A stretch of DNA of 23,629 nt from positions 1-23,629 of the forward strand of contig SXQI01000138.1 in the NCBI GenBank assembly GCA_005793025.1, read 5' to 3'. Below are positions 14,109 through 22,026 of the stretch, piece by piece. Below the pieces are notes generated by a model. That model worked only from the letters and a program-made list of their open reading frames with translations. It searched no databases and was not told the DNA's origin. Both the position numbers and the translations under genes were made by a program. Position 1 is the stretch's first letter; each line of letters begins with the position of its first letter. The stretch is from Verrucomicrobiales bacterium (GTDB lineage: Bacteria; Verrucomicrobiota; Verrucomicrobiia; Limisphaerales; SXQI01).

Positions 14109-17033
14109 TTACTTCCCGTGGTGACGAGAAAGAATTGGTTTCAGATATCGACCAGTCCAACTTTCGGGAGTTGCAGCGATTTCCTCCGGAGTGCCTTGGG
14201 CAACTATAAAACCTCCCGCTGTTCCTCCCTCAGGCCCTAAGTCGATTACCCAATCTGCCGTTTTGATAACGTCCAGATTATGCTCAATCACCAACAGAGT
14301 GTTTCCGGCGGCTCGTAGCTTAAACAGGACTTCCAAAAGTTTTGCGACATCATGGAAATGTAACCCGGTAGTCGGTTCGTCGAGGATATATAGCGTCCGT
14401 CCGGTGGATTTTTTGGCTAACTCTGCGGCGAGTTTGATGCGTTGAGCTTCTCCACCACTGAGCGTGGTCGCGGATTGTCCAAGTCCAATATAACCCAGAC
14501 CAACCTCCGCTAAGGTCAGGCAAAGATGATGAATCGGGGGGATTGCTCGAAAGAAAACAACCGCTTCATCCACTGTTAACGCTAGAACATCGGCGATGTT
14601 CAACCCCTTGTAGTTAATATCGAGGGTTTCACGGTTGTAACGACGTCCACTACATTTCTCGCATGTCACATAGATCGGAGGCAGAAAATGCATCTCGATC
14701 ATAATGAGGCCGTCACCTTTGCATTTCTCGCAACGGCCTCCTTTGACATTGAAACTGAATCGCCCAGTCGCATATCCGCGAATCTTGGATGTCGGTAATT
14801 TGGCAAACAGATCCCGTATATGGTCAAACATTCCTGTGTAAGTCGCAGGGTTGCTGCGTGGTGTTCGACCTAAAGGAGTTTGATCAATGACAATGGCTTT
14901 TTCGAGGTTTTCGATCCCGATTACTGCTTTGTGTGCACCCGGGCGATCCTTGGATCCATACCACTTTCTGAACAACGCACGACGCAAAACATCGTCAACG
15001 AGAGTACTTTTTCCGGACCCGCTCACCCCAGTGACGCAGGTTAAAGTGCCGAGGGGAATCCTAGCATCAATGTTTTTCAGGTTGTTCTCGGTGGCACCGA
15101 GGATTTCGATACATCCTCTCTCTGGGCATGATTGAACACGGAGCTTGGGTATCACAATGGACAGCTCTCCGGTTAAATACTTTGCGGTGAGTGATCGAGG
15201 GTTTGCCAACACTTCAGCGAGTGTACCCGCTGCAACGAGTTCACCTCCATGAACTCCGGCACCCGGCCCAAGATCGAGGACGTAATCGGCTCGTCGGATG
15301 GTGTCTTCATCATGTTCAACCACGAGGACTGAGTTCCCGGCATCGCGTAGGCACTGGATTGTCTCTAGGAGACGGTCATTGTCCCGCTGGTGCAAACCGA
15401 TACTTGGTTCATCCAGAATATAAAGTACCCCGACCAGCCCAGCACCTATCTGAGTGGCCAACCGGATGCGTTGAGCTTCGCCACCGCTCAGGCTCCCGCT
15501 TTCACGATTCAATGTCAGGTATCCTAATCCGACGTTTTGTAAGAACTTGAGACGAGTTTGAATTTCTCGGATTACTTCTGTCCCCACCTTTCGTTGGAAT
15601 TCTGTAAGCTGGATTCTCTCCAAAAATCCTTGCGATTCGTTGACGGAAAGTGAGCAAAAATCCATGATTGAAAGGCCGGGAATTGGCTGGCGGTTAAGTT
15701 GGGAAGTTTGCTTCCGAAATTCCTGCCCCAATGTCACTGCGAGAATCTCTGGCTTGAGTCGTGCGCCTTGGCATGAGTCGCAGTCCGTGCTGCTCATAAA
15801 ACCTTTCAACCGATTGCGGGTAAATTCGCTCTCGCTCTCCTGATAAAGGCGTTGCAAATGAGGGATTACCCCTTCAAAGGGTCGCCTTGTTTTTGTCGGC
15901 TTTCCTGCACGATTGAACACAAAATCGATCTCGGTTGTATCCGAACCAAGCATCAGGCCGGTCTTAAAACTTTCAGGAAGAGAGGCGAACGAAGTTTCCA
16001 TGCTGACCTCATAATGTTGGGCTAGTCCTCGCAACATTGCCTTGTAATAGACAATCATTCGTTTCCCGCCACGACGCCATGGGAGAACCGCGCCGTCACC
16101 GAGACTTTTTTCGGGGTTGGGAACAATCAGGCCGGCATCAAAAACGAGTTTCTGCCCTAATCCGTGACAAACTGGACACGCTCCGAACGGGGAGTTAAAT
16201 GAGAAATGCTTTGAAGTTAATCGATCGAAGGTATGGCCTGTCGATGGGCTTCTCATCCGGTTCGAATGAGCCGCTTCAATCCACCCGGTTGTAGAGTCAG
16301 CATGAGAAGGTTGATGGAGCGCGAGGAGTTCACCTTCACCCCATTTCAACGCGGTTTCCACGGAGTCACTCAACCGCACCCTTATTTTTTCGTCCATCAC
16401 TAATCGATCCACAACCACTTCGATAGTGTGAGTCTTTTTAGGATCCAATTTGATTCGCACATTGACCGCGAGTTCAACCAGTTCGCCGTCAACCCTAGCC
16501 CTCACAAATCCTTCGCGGGCTAAACGTTCGATCACATCACGAAACTCCCCTTTGACGCTTTTGACTACGGGCGCGAGCAGCATCATGCGAGTCTTTGGAG
16601 GTAAACTCATCAGGCGATCGACGATATCGCTTGTGGATTGGTGCGTGACGGGTAGGCCGCTGACAGGGCAGTGGGATTGCCCGACCGTCGCATACAACAC
16701 ACGTAAGAAATCATATATTTCCGTAGTCGTCGCGATGATGGACCGTGGACTTGAACCCGCACCATGTTGTTCTATCGAGATCGAAGGTGAAAGTCCTTCG
16801 ATGTAATCAAGTTCGGGTTTCTTAAGTTGATCTAGGAATTGGCGTGCGTAGGCCGAGAGAGATTCAACATACTTACGCTGGCCCTCTGCGTAGATCGTGT
16901 CAAAGGCCAACGATGATTTGCCTGAACCGCTCAACCCTGTGATCACAACCAATTGATCTCGCGGGATCGATAAGGTTAAATTTTTAAGGTTGTGCTCCCG
17001 CGCTCCGCCGATCCGGATAAAGTCTTTGGCCAT
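14109..17033 (-). CDS. uvrA: Excinuclease ABC subunit A
   Basis: This 974-aa damage-recognition ATPase of nucleotide excision repair has the complete bacterial layout. The first Walker A is ITGLSGSGKSSLAFDTIYAE (31-50), followed by KYVESLSAYARQFL. The first zinc-binding pair is CPVCHGLGQ and CDSCQGARL, followed by the first ABC signature SGSLSGGEAQRIRLATQ and Walker B LYILDEPSIGLHQRD. The second Walker A is TGVSGSGKSTLVDD (about 667-680). The C-terminal zinc module is CEKCKGDG and CEKCSGRRYNRETL, with signature ATTLSGGEAQRIKLAAELA and Walker B LYILDEPTTGLHFHD. It binds DNA as a dimer and loads UvrB. The gene is monocistronic here, convergent with tsaD and divergent from the LysR gene. A hairpin 22-33 bases upstream of the start may be relevant to control. 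Confidence 0.99.
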   Translation of the reverse strand: MAKDFIRIGGAREHNLKNLTLSIPRDQLVVITGLSGSGKSSLAFDTIYAEGQRKYVESLSAYARQFLDQLKKPELDYIEGLSPSISIEQHGAGSSPRSIIATTTEIYDFLRVLYATVGQSHCPVSGLPVTHQSTSDIVDRLMSLPPKTRMMLLAPVVKSVKGEFRDVIERLAREGFVRARVDGELVELAVNVRIKLDPKKTHTIEVVVDRLVMDEKIRVRLSDSVETALKWGEGELLALHQPSHADSTTGWIEAAHSNRMRSPSTGHTFDRLTSKHFSFNSPFGACPVCHGLGQKLVFDAGLIVPNPEKSLGDGAVLPWRRGGKRMIVYYKAMLRGLAQHYEVSMETSFASLPESFKTGLMLGSDTTEIDFVFNRAGKPTKTRRPFEGVIPHLQRLYQESESEFTRNRLKGFMSSTDCDSCQGARLKPEILAVTLGQEFRKQTSQLNRQPIPGLSIMDFCSLSVNESQGFLERIQLTEFQRKVGTEVIREIQTRLKFLQNVGLGYLTLNRESGSLSGGEAQRIRLATQIGAGLVGVLYILDEPSIGLHQRDNDRLLETIQCLRDAGNSVLVVEHDEDTIRRADYVLDLGPGAGVHGGELVAAGTLAEVLANPRSLTAKYLTGELSIVIPKLRVQSCPERGCIEILGATENNLKNIDARIPLGTLTCVTGVSGSGKSTLVDDVLRRALFRKWYGSKDRPGAHKAVIGIENLEKAIVIDQTPLGRTPRSNPATYTGMFDHIRDLFAKLPTSKIRGYATGRFSFNVKGGRCEKCKGDGLIMIEMHFLPPIYVTCEKCSGRRYNRETLDINYKGLNIADVLALTVDEAVVFFRAIPPIHHLCLTLAEVGLGYIGLGQSATTLSGGEAQRIKLAAELAKKSTGRTLYILDEPTTGLHFHDVAKLLEVLFKLRAAGNTLLVIEHNLDVIKTADWVIDLGPEGGTAGGFIVAQGTPEEIAATPESWTGRYLKPILSRHHGK

Positions 17034-17310
17034 AGTTCTGACTGCGGAAGTTTAAGCGGTTCCGCTCTTAGTTGGCGAGTCAGCACTCAGGATTACAATG
17101 ATCCAATCTCTTCAAGGACTGGAATCCTAGGCTTTCATTCCAGATGGTGATTTTTGGACACCATGGTTATTTAGCTAAACATCCAATCGCTTCAGAAGTT
17201 CTTTTCTGTGCTATTGCGTGAGGTTTTTCCCTTGCTTCGAACCTTATCCCACTTGGCCTACGGCTTGCTTAGCATACGTGTGCTTATCTGCACGGAACCT
17301 CTCAGTAATC
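17034..17310. other. Divergent control region between uvrA and the LysR gene
   Basis: This 277-base region is the longest gene-free stretch. Two symmetrical elements stand out. Near uvrA, AGCGG-TT-CCGCT (17055-17066) sits within a wider GCGGAA/TTCCGC repeat (17044-17049 and 17060-17065). In the middle, CTGGAAT (17119-17125) and ATTCCAG (17137-17143) are separated by 11 bases, a spacing compatible with a LysR-type operator. No convincing sigma70 promoter pair was found. No open frame with coding character is seen; a GTG at 17218 is in frame with the LysR gene but probably too early. Confidence 0.35.
17119..17143. promoter_or_regulatory. Candidate LysR-type operator: inverted repeat with 11-base spacer
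   Basis: CTGGAAT and ATTCCAG form a perfect 7-base inverted repeat with 11 bases between (including the internal palindrome CCTAGG). It contains the T-N11-A pattern typical of LysR-type boxes and lies 168 bases before the LysR ATG. It could serve autoregulation or control of uvrA. Arms of this length occur by chance in a region this size, so the assignment rests mainly on location. Confidence 0.3.
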
Positions 17311-18231
17311 ATGAGCCATCCTATTGATAGTCGCCAGATGAACGCCTTCGCGACCCTAGCCCGCGTCGGTAGTTTCACTCAGGCCGCCAAAGAACTTTTC
17401 TTGTCGCAATCTGCAGTCAGCCATTCGATGCGTGCTTTGGAGGCGGATGTGGGTTGTCGTCTTTTTGATCGAGTCGGAAAAAAGGTTTTTCTGACACAGG
17501 CAGGCGAAATGCTTCAAATGCACTCAAAAAAAATCCTCCAAGAAATGGATTTGGCCCGACGATCGCTCGTGCATCTGGGTAAGTGGGGTAGAATTCGACT
17601 TCGTGTCGGCGCGAGTTCCACTGCGTGCCAGTATATCATTCCTGAGGTCTTATTGGAGTTCAGAAAACATTACCCTGATTGTGTGATCGAGCTCGAACCG
17701 GGCGACACAATGGATGTGATTGACGGACTGAAGACTCATCGGATCGATCTAGCAATTGGTATGGAGATTCAGTCCGAACATTCGCTAGTCTTCCACCACC
17801 TTTTCCATGATGAACTCAAATTCATCACTTCTTCTGAGCACCCGTGGGCCACACTGAAACACTCAGTCCGTGAGGACTTAATTAAACAAAATTTTATCTT
17901 ACACGGACGGCATAGCCTCACTTCCCGACTCATCGATGATTTTTTTAAGGAGGAAAACCTAGTCCCTCATACCTTCATCGAAGTTGGCAGTATGGAAGCG
18001 ATCAAGGAGCTGGTTCGAGTTAACCTAGGGATCGCAATCCTTGCGCCTTGGATTGCACGCAAGGAACTTCAACTTGGGAGTTTGGTGGCACTCTCTATGG
18101 GACGTAGGAAAATCAGGCGTAATTGGGGTATTCTCCATTGGAAAGAAAGGCGTTTAGGCCTTCCAGAAGAAACCTTCATCACCATTTGTCGTTCAGTTAC
18201 TGCGAAGCTAATGGCTCCTGAAGTGACCTAA
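17311..18231 (+). CDS. LysR-family transcriptional regulator
   Basis: I use the ATG at 17311 (306 aa), which places the helix-turn-helix at the usual LysR position. The N-terminus reads MSHPIDSRQMNAFATLARVG, followed by SFTQAAKELFLSQSAVSHSM, the standard wHTH, and RLFDRVGKKVFLTQAGEML. The GTG at 17218 would add 31 atypical residues. The C-terminal type-2 periplasmic-binding-like sensor domain begins RIRLRVGASSTACQYIIPEVL and includes HRIDLAIGMEIQSEHSLVFH and the late VRVNLGIAILAPWIARKEL. It is expected to bind DNA as a tetramer and respond to a small metabolite; the effector is unknown. The small ferredoxin gene lies 81 bases downstream on the same strand, with the PSCyt1/DUF1501 pair beyond. 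uvrA is divergent. Regulation of the downstream genes is plausible but inferred. Confidence 0.93.
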   Translation: MSHPIDSRQMNAFATLARVGSFTQAAKELFLSQSAVSHSMRALEADVGCRLFDRVGKKVFLTQAGEMLQMHSKKILQEMDLARRSLVHLGKWGRIRLRVGASSTACQYIIPEVLLEFRKHYPDCVIELEPGDTMDVIDGLKTHRIDLAIGMEIQSEHSLVFHHLFHDELKFITSSEHPWATLKHSVREDLIKQNFILHGRHSLTSRLIDDFFKEENLVPHTFIEVGSMEAIKELVRVNLGIAILAPWIARKELQLGSLVALSMGRRKIRRNWGILHWKERRLGLPEETFITICRSVTAKLMAPEVT

Positions 18232-18312
18232 CGTCGTTTTCAGTAACATCGTTCGTAAGAAGTGGCGATTCAAGGATTGGCAGCGAGTCCATCCCTCAGC
18301 AGAATCGTTTCC

Positions 18313-18696
18313 ATGACTATTGCCGGAACTGAGATCCAGCGGATGGTAAAATCTCTCGGGTTAGAAACAACGTCTCGACACATCTTTCTTTGTGCTGACC
18401 CAACGGAAGCCAAGTGCTGTTCAAGGGAGGTTGGTTTGGTTGCGTGGGAATACCTGAAGACTCGCCTGAAATCATTAGGACTGGGCGAGCCACAGGTGAC
18501 GATACTCCGATCGAAAGCGAATTGCCTTCGGATTTGCGTGAATGGTCCTGTGGCCGTGGTTTATCCAGAGGGAACGTGGTACCACTCTTGTTCACCCGTC
18601 GTGTTGGAGCGGATCATTCAGGAACATTTGCTGAAAGGACAAACCGTCACCGATTACGTCTTTGCCGAGGCGCATTTAGGATCACAATGTCGCTGA
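18313..18696 (+). CDS. Thioredoxin-like [2Fe-2S] ferredoxin domain protein
   Basis: From the ATG at 18313 this is a 127-aa single-domain protein. HIFLCADPTEAKCCSREVG has Cys27 and the Cys35-Cys36 pair, ANCLRIC has Cys71 and Cys75 (C-x3-C), and GPVAVVYPEGTWYHSC follows. This is the pattern of thioredoxin-fold [2Fe-2S] ferredoxins (Aquifex Fd4/Azotobacter Shethna type, and the NuoE-like fold), usually annotated '(2Fe-2S) ferredoxin domain-containing protein'. The four cluster ligands are most likely Cys27, Cys35 or Cys36, Cys71 and Cys75. It is presumably cytosolic, with no signal peptide. The redox partner is unknown. A GTG at 18262 would add 17 non-family residues and is less likely. It lies downstream of the LysR gene and before a 155-base spacer leading to the PSCyt1 gene. 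Confidence 0.88.
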   Translation: MTIAGTEIQRMVKSLGLETTSRHIFLCADPTEAKCCSREVGLVAWEYLKTRLKSLGLGEPQVTILRSKANCLRICVNGPVAVVYPEGTWYHSCSPVVLERIIQEHLLKGQTVTDYVFAEAHLGSQCR

Positions 18697-18851
18697 CAAT
18701 CTGCATTTTCTAGATCAATCTCGAGGGAATGAATCACCCATCGTTGTTACTTCAACCACAAATCGTTTGGATCCAACATGGAGATAGTTTTCTGCTCCAG
18801 TATCAAGTTGGGCTGATTAAATAACTGGAGTTCGAATTCCGTCAAAACCCC
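18697..18851 (+). promoter_or_regulatory. Spacer upstream of the PSCyt1/DUF1501 pair
   Basis: These 155 bases probably contain the promoter of the following two-gene unit. CTCCAGT (18795-18801) and ACTGGAG (18824-18830) form a 7-base inverted repeat 22 bases apart, ending 21 bases before the ATG. The stretch between them is AT-rich and includes GATTAAATAA. No clear -35/-10 pair or ribosome-binding site is evident. Confidence 0.25.
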
Positions 18852-21800
18852 ATGTCACCAGCGATAAAGCTTATTGGGAGCCTGACAAGTGGATTTCTCC
18901 TCTTCTTGATTCTTCCCTACATTGGAATTACTCGGGCGGATGGGCTTCCCGGAGGTGATGTAGAGTTTTTTGAAAAACAGGTGCGACCCCTGCTGGCGGA
19001 TCGCTGCTACAAATGTCACTCGGAACGAAGTGAGAAACTTAAAGGTGGCTTGAAAGTGGATTCTAGAGCAGCACTACTCCGAGGAGGGGAAACCAAACCT
19101 GCTCTAGTTCCAGGTCACCCCGAGAAAAGTCTGTTGATCGAAGCAATTAGCTACGCGAACCCAGACCTTTTAATGCCTCCAAAAATTCGTCTCAGTGAGG
19201 ATGAAATTGCGACGCTTACCCTCTGGGTCAAACATGGGGCACCTTGGCCTGCTTCCCCTAACCAAGCAGCATCGTCAGTGGATCATCCTGTAGTTTTTGA
19301 TGTCGCAAAACGAAAACGGGAACACTGGGCATGGGGACCGATTCTCAACCAGAAGCCACCGAAGGTGAAGGACACTTCGTGGTCTTCGAATCCAGTGGAT
19401 CGTTTCGTGTTAGCAAAGCTTGAATCGAGCAGGATAAAGGCAGGGCCTGACGCGGACCGACGCACATTAATTAGGCGATTGTTTTTTGACCTAGTAGGCC
19501 TCCCTCCTTCGATCGAGGAGGTTGAGAAGTTTCTTAAGGATGAAAGTCCACAGGCTTATTCTGAGTTAGTTGATGGCCTTTTAGCCTCGCCTAGATTTGG
19601 CGAACGATGGGCAAGGCATTGGTTAGATCTAGTGCGCTATTCCGAGACTTTGGGACACGAATTTGATTATGAAATCCCCAACTCCTTTCGTTATCGTGAT
19701 TATGTCATCCGAGCATTGAATGAGGACGTCCCTTACGATCAGTTTTTACGGGAGCATTTGGCCGGCGACCTTTTAGCCAAACCCAGAATCGATCCAATCT
19801 CTGGTCACAATGAGTCTGTGATTGGTCCGGGCTTTTTCTGGTTCGGCCAACAAACCCATTCGCCCGTGGATGTCCGCGCCCATCAAAGCGAATTCATCGA
19901 CAACCAAATCGATGTGATGTCCAAAACGTTTCTAGGTTTGACGATAGCTTGTGCACGCTGCCACGATCACAAATTCGATCCGATACCGACGAGAGACTAT
20001 TACTCCCTCTACGGTGTGTTCTCGAGTTCACGTTATGCACAACGCCCACTTTTCCCTGATAATAAACTCGACATAATTATTGCAGATATTCGCGCAAACA
20101 AACCCACGGCTACTTCAGCAGTAGTCAATTCTTGGCGAACTCAAATCCAGTCGGTGCCGAAAATTTTAGACGCTCTTGGAAAGGCTGATGCACAGATCGA
20201 CCCATCGCTGGGAACGAACAAAGTAATGGCCGTTAAACGTGCTATGGAAGCTTGGTCGAACCGAAAGTCGGCCACGCAAATCTCTGGTGCCTCGGCATTG
20301 GTTTCTGCGGCTAATCCAGTTTCCCTTCGGGAGTGGACAATTGATGGAGAAGCGTTTCATGACGGGGTGGTAGAACCGAACGATCTTCTACTCCTCGGGC
20401 CAAAGCATGATCCTGTTTTGGTGACTGAACCCATATTGCATAGTGCGAGATTTTCGACCCGTTTGCAGGGTGCCATTCGCTCTCCTACATTTACGATCAC
20501 GAATCGATTCATCCATCTCCGGGTCGCAGGTCGTGAATCACGATTCAATCTGATGGTGGATAATTTCAACATTGTTCAGGATCCCATTTACGGTTCGTTG
20601 CGTCGTGTTTTAGACCGAGATGAGTTGGCGTGGACGAGCATTGACCTCGAACGGTGGAAAGGCCATCGGATTTACATTGATTTGAGCGACACATCCACCC
20701 GAGACCTAGCATCTGGAGGCAAATCCTCCTACTCAGAGACGGGTTGGGCAGCTCTCTCCCACGTCGTATTGTCGGATGATGCGAAACCGCCGGAATTCGG
20801 GGGTGCATCCGTTGCAGGGACTTCTGCGAAAACTTTCCAATCCCAAGCAGAAGAAGAGTTGAAAAGAGTTGAACAACATTCCAAGGAACCACCCATTCTT
20901 TTATCGCTCCTATTGCGTTTTGGATTTTTTAATCCAATGGACACAGAGGATCCTTCACTAAAAAAATTGATCTCGCTTGAGAATCTGATCCCTACCGTTC
21001 CTCGAGTACCTTCAATGGCTGATGGGAACGGTTTGGATGAACCTATTTTCATCCGAGGGAACCCCAAATCAATGGGCGAGATCGCTCCTCGACAGTTTTT
21101 AGAGGCGTTGGATGGAACTTCGCGTAATGCTTTCAAGACAGGAAGTGGCCGCCTTGAGCTCGCGGATCGTCTGCTTGACTCGAAAAACCCATTTCCATCT
21201 CGCGTGATGGTGAATCGGATTTGGTTACATCTGTTTGGTCGAGGAATCGTTCCTACTCCAGATGATTTTGGAGTTCTCGGTCAGGCACCAACTCATCCGG
21301 AATTACTGGATTGGTTAGCTAGCAATTACCGGTCGAATTTAGGATGGTCCAACAAGAAACTGATCAAACTGTTGGTGACGTCTCGAACCTATCAAATGTC
21401 CAGTCGGGTGAGTGACTCACGAGCGGAAGAATTAGATCCGGACAACTTGCTCTGGCACAGAATGCCGATCAAGCGACTCGAAGGTGAGGCAATTCGCGAT
21501 GCAATCTTAGCCTTGTCTGGCAGATTGGATCCAACCATGTACGGGAATAGTGTCCCGGTCCACCTTACTGAGTTCATGGAGGGCCGTGGGAGACCCGGCC
21601 AGAGTGGCCCCTTGGACGGCGCCCGTCGCCGGAGTATTTACCAAGAGGTCAGGCGCAATTTTCTCTCACCATTGATGCGGAGCTTTGACACTCCCGTACC
21701 TTCCTCCACTGTCGGTAGAAGGACGGTTTCTAATGTGCCTGCCCAATCGCTCATCCTGCTGAATGATCCTTTCATTAAAGAGGAAAGCATGTTTTGGGCG

Positions 21801-22022
21801 AAACGAGCCATCGCGGTCTCCGGTAATAACCCCGAGGGATTGGTGCGCCAACTTTACCAGAATGCTTTTGGACGTGAGCCCACCGTTGAGGAACAGAAAG
21901 GATCTCAAGAATTCCTTGAACAGCAGAGCAAAGTTTACGGAGATTCTGGGAGTCACATTGCTTCCGTTGCAGACCTTTGCCACGTATTGTTTAACGTCAA
22001 GAGCTTCATTTACCTGAACTAA
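18852..22022 (+). CDS. Exported PSCyt1 (cytochrome c-like) - DUF1549 - DUF1553 protein
   Basis: This 1056-aa protein has a signal peptide (hydrophobic residues about 10-26, likely cut after the ADG region). A planctomycete cytochrome c (PSCyt1) domain follows, with heme motif CYKCH (52-56) and the downstream PGHPEKSLLIEA and LLMPPKIRLSEDEI, where Met is the likely axial ligand. DUF1549 (PSCyt2), about 175-390, opens with NPVDRFVLAKLESSRI and contains LASPRFGERWARHWLDLVRY and a second C-x-x-C-H at ACARCHDHKFDP (Cys367, Cys370, His371). The middle (about 560-640) looks beta-rich, with RFIHLRVAGRESRFNLMVDN. DUF1553 (PSD1), about 762-1045, has NRIWLHLFGRGIVPTPDDFG, SRTYQMSSR and RRTVSNVPAQSLILLNDPFI. 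These proteins abound in Planctomycetes and Verrucomicrobia; their biochemical role is not established. It sits four bases before its usual DUF1501 partner. Confidence 0.95.
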   Translation: MSPAIKLIGSLTSGFLLFLILPYIGITRADGLPGGDVEFFEKQVRPLLADRCYKCHSERSEKLKGGLKVDSRAALLRGGETKPALVPGHPEKSLLIEAISYANPDLLMPPKIRLSEDEIATLTLWVKHGAPWPASPNQAASSVDHPVVFDVAKRKREHWAWGPILNQKPPKVKDTSWSSNPVDRFVLAKLESSRIKAGPDADRRTLIRRLFFDLVGLPPSIEEVEKFLKDESPQAYSELVDGLLASPRFGERWARHWLDLVRYSETLGHEFDYEIPNSFRYRDYVIRALNEDVPYDQFLREHLAGDLLAKPRIDPISGHNESVIGPGFFWFGQQTHSPVDVRAHQSEFIDNQIDVMSKTFLGLTIACARCHDHKFDPIPTRDYYSLYGVFSSSRYAQRPLFPDNKLDIIIADIRANKPTATSAVVNSWRTQIQSVPKILDALGKADAQIDPSLGTNKVMAVKRAMEAWSNRKSATQISGASALVSAANPVSLREWTIDGEAFHDGVVEPNDLLLLGPKHDPVLVTEPILHSARFSTRLQGAIRSPTFTITNRFIHLRVAGRESRFNLMVDNFNIVQDPIYGSLRRVLDRDELAWTSIDLERWKGHRIYIDLSDTSTRDLASGGKSSYSETGWAALSHVVLSDDAKPPEFGGASVAGTSAKTFQSQAEEELKRVEQHSKEPPILLSLLLRFGFFNPMDTEDPSLKKLISLENLIPTVPRVPSMADGNGLDEPIFIRGNPKSMGEIAPRQFLEALDGTSRNAFKTGSGRLELADRLLDSKNPFPSRVMVNRIWLHLFGRGIVPTPDDFGVLGQAPTHPELLDWLASNYRSNLGWSNKKLIKLLVTSRTYQMSSRVSDSRAEELDPDNLLWHRMPIKRLEGEAIRDAILALSGRLDPTMYGNSVPVHLTEFMEGRGRPGQSGPLDGARRRSIYQEVRRNFLSPLMRSFDTPVPSSTVGRRTVSNVPAQSLILLNDPFIKEESMFWAKRAIAVSGNNPEGLVRQLYQNAFGREPTVEEQKGSQEFLEQQSKVYGDSGSHIASVADLCHVLFNVKSFIYLN

Positions 22023-22026
22023 CAAC

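Noticed and set aside
17218..17310. N-terminal extension of the LysR protein from GTG 17218
   Set aside because: It would put 31 extra residues before a helix-turn-helix that normally starts within the first 20, and the ATG at 17311 gives standard length.
18262..18312. GTG 18262 as the start of the ferredoxin
   Set aside because: The first 17 residues from there do not match the family, and ATG 18313 leaves the usual short lead to the first cysteine.
5414..18830. Two 36-base inverted repeats, CTCC...GGAG, both with 22-base gaps (5414-5449 and 18795-18830), as a shared regulatory motif
   Set aside because: The arms differ beyond CTCC/GGAG, and 7-base inverted repeats are expected by chance at this frequency, so the equal spacing is probably coincidence.
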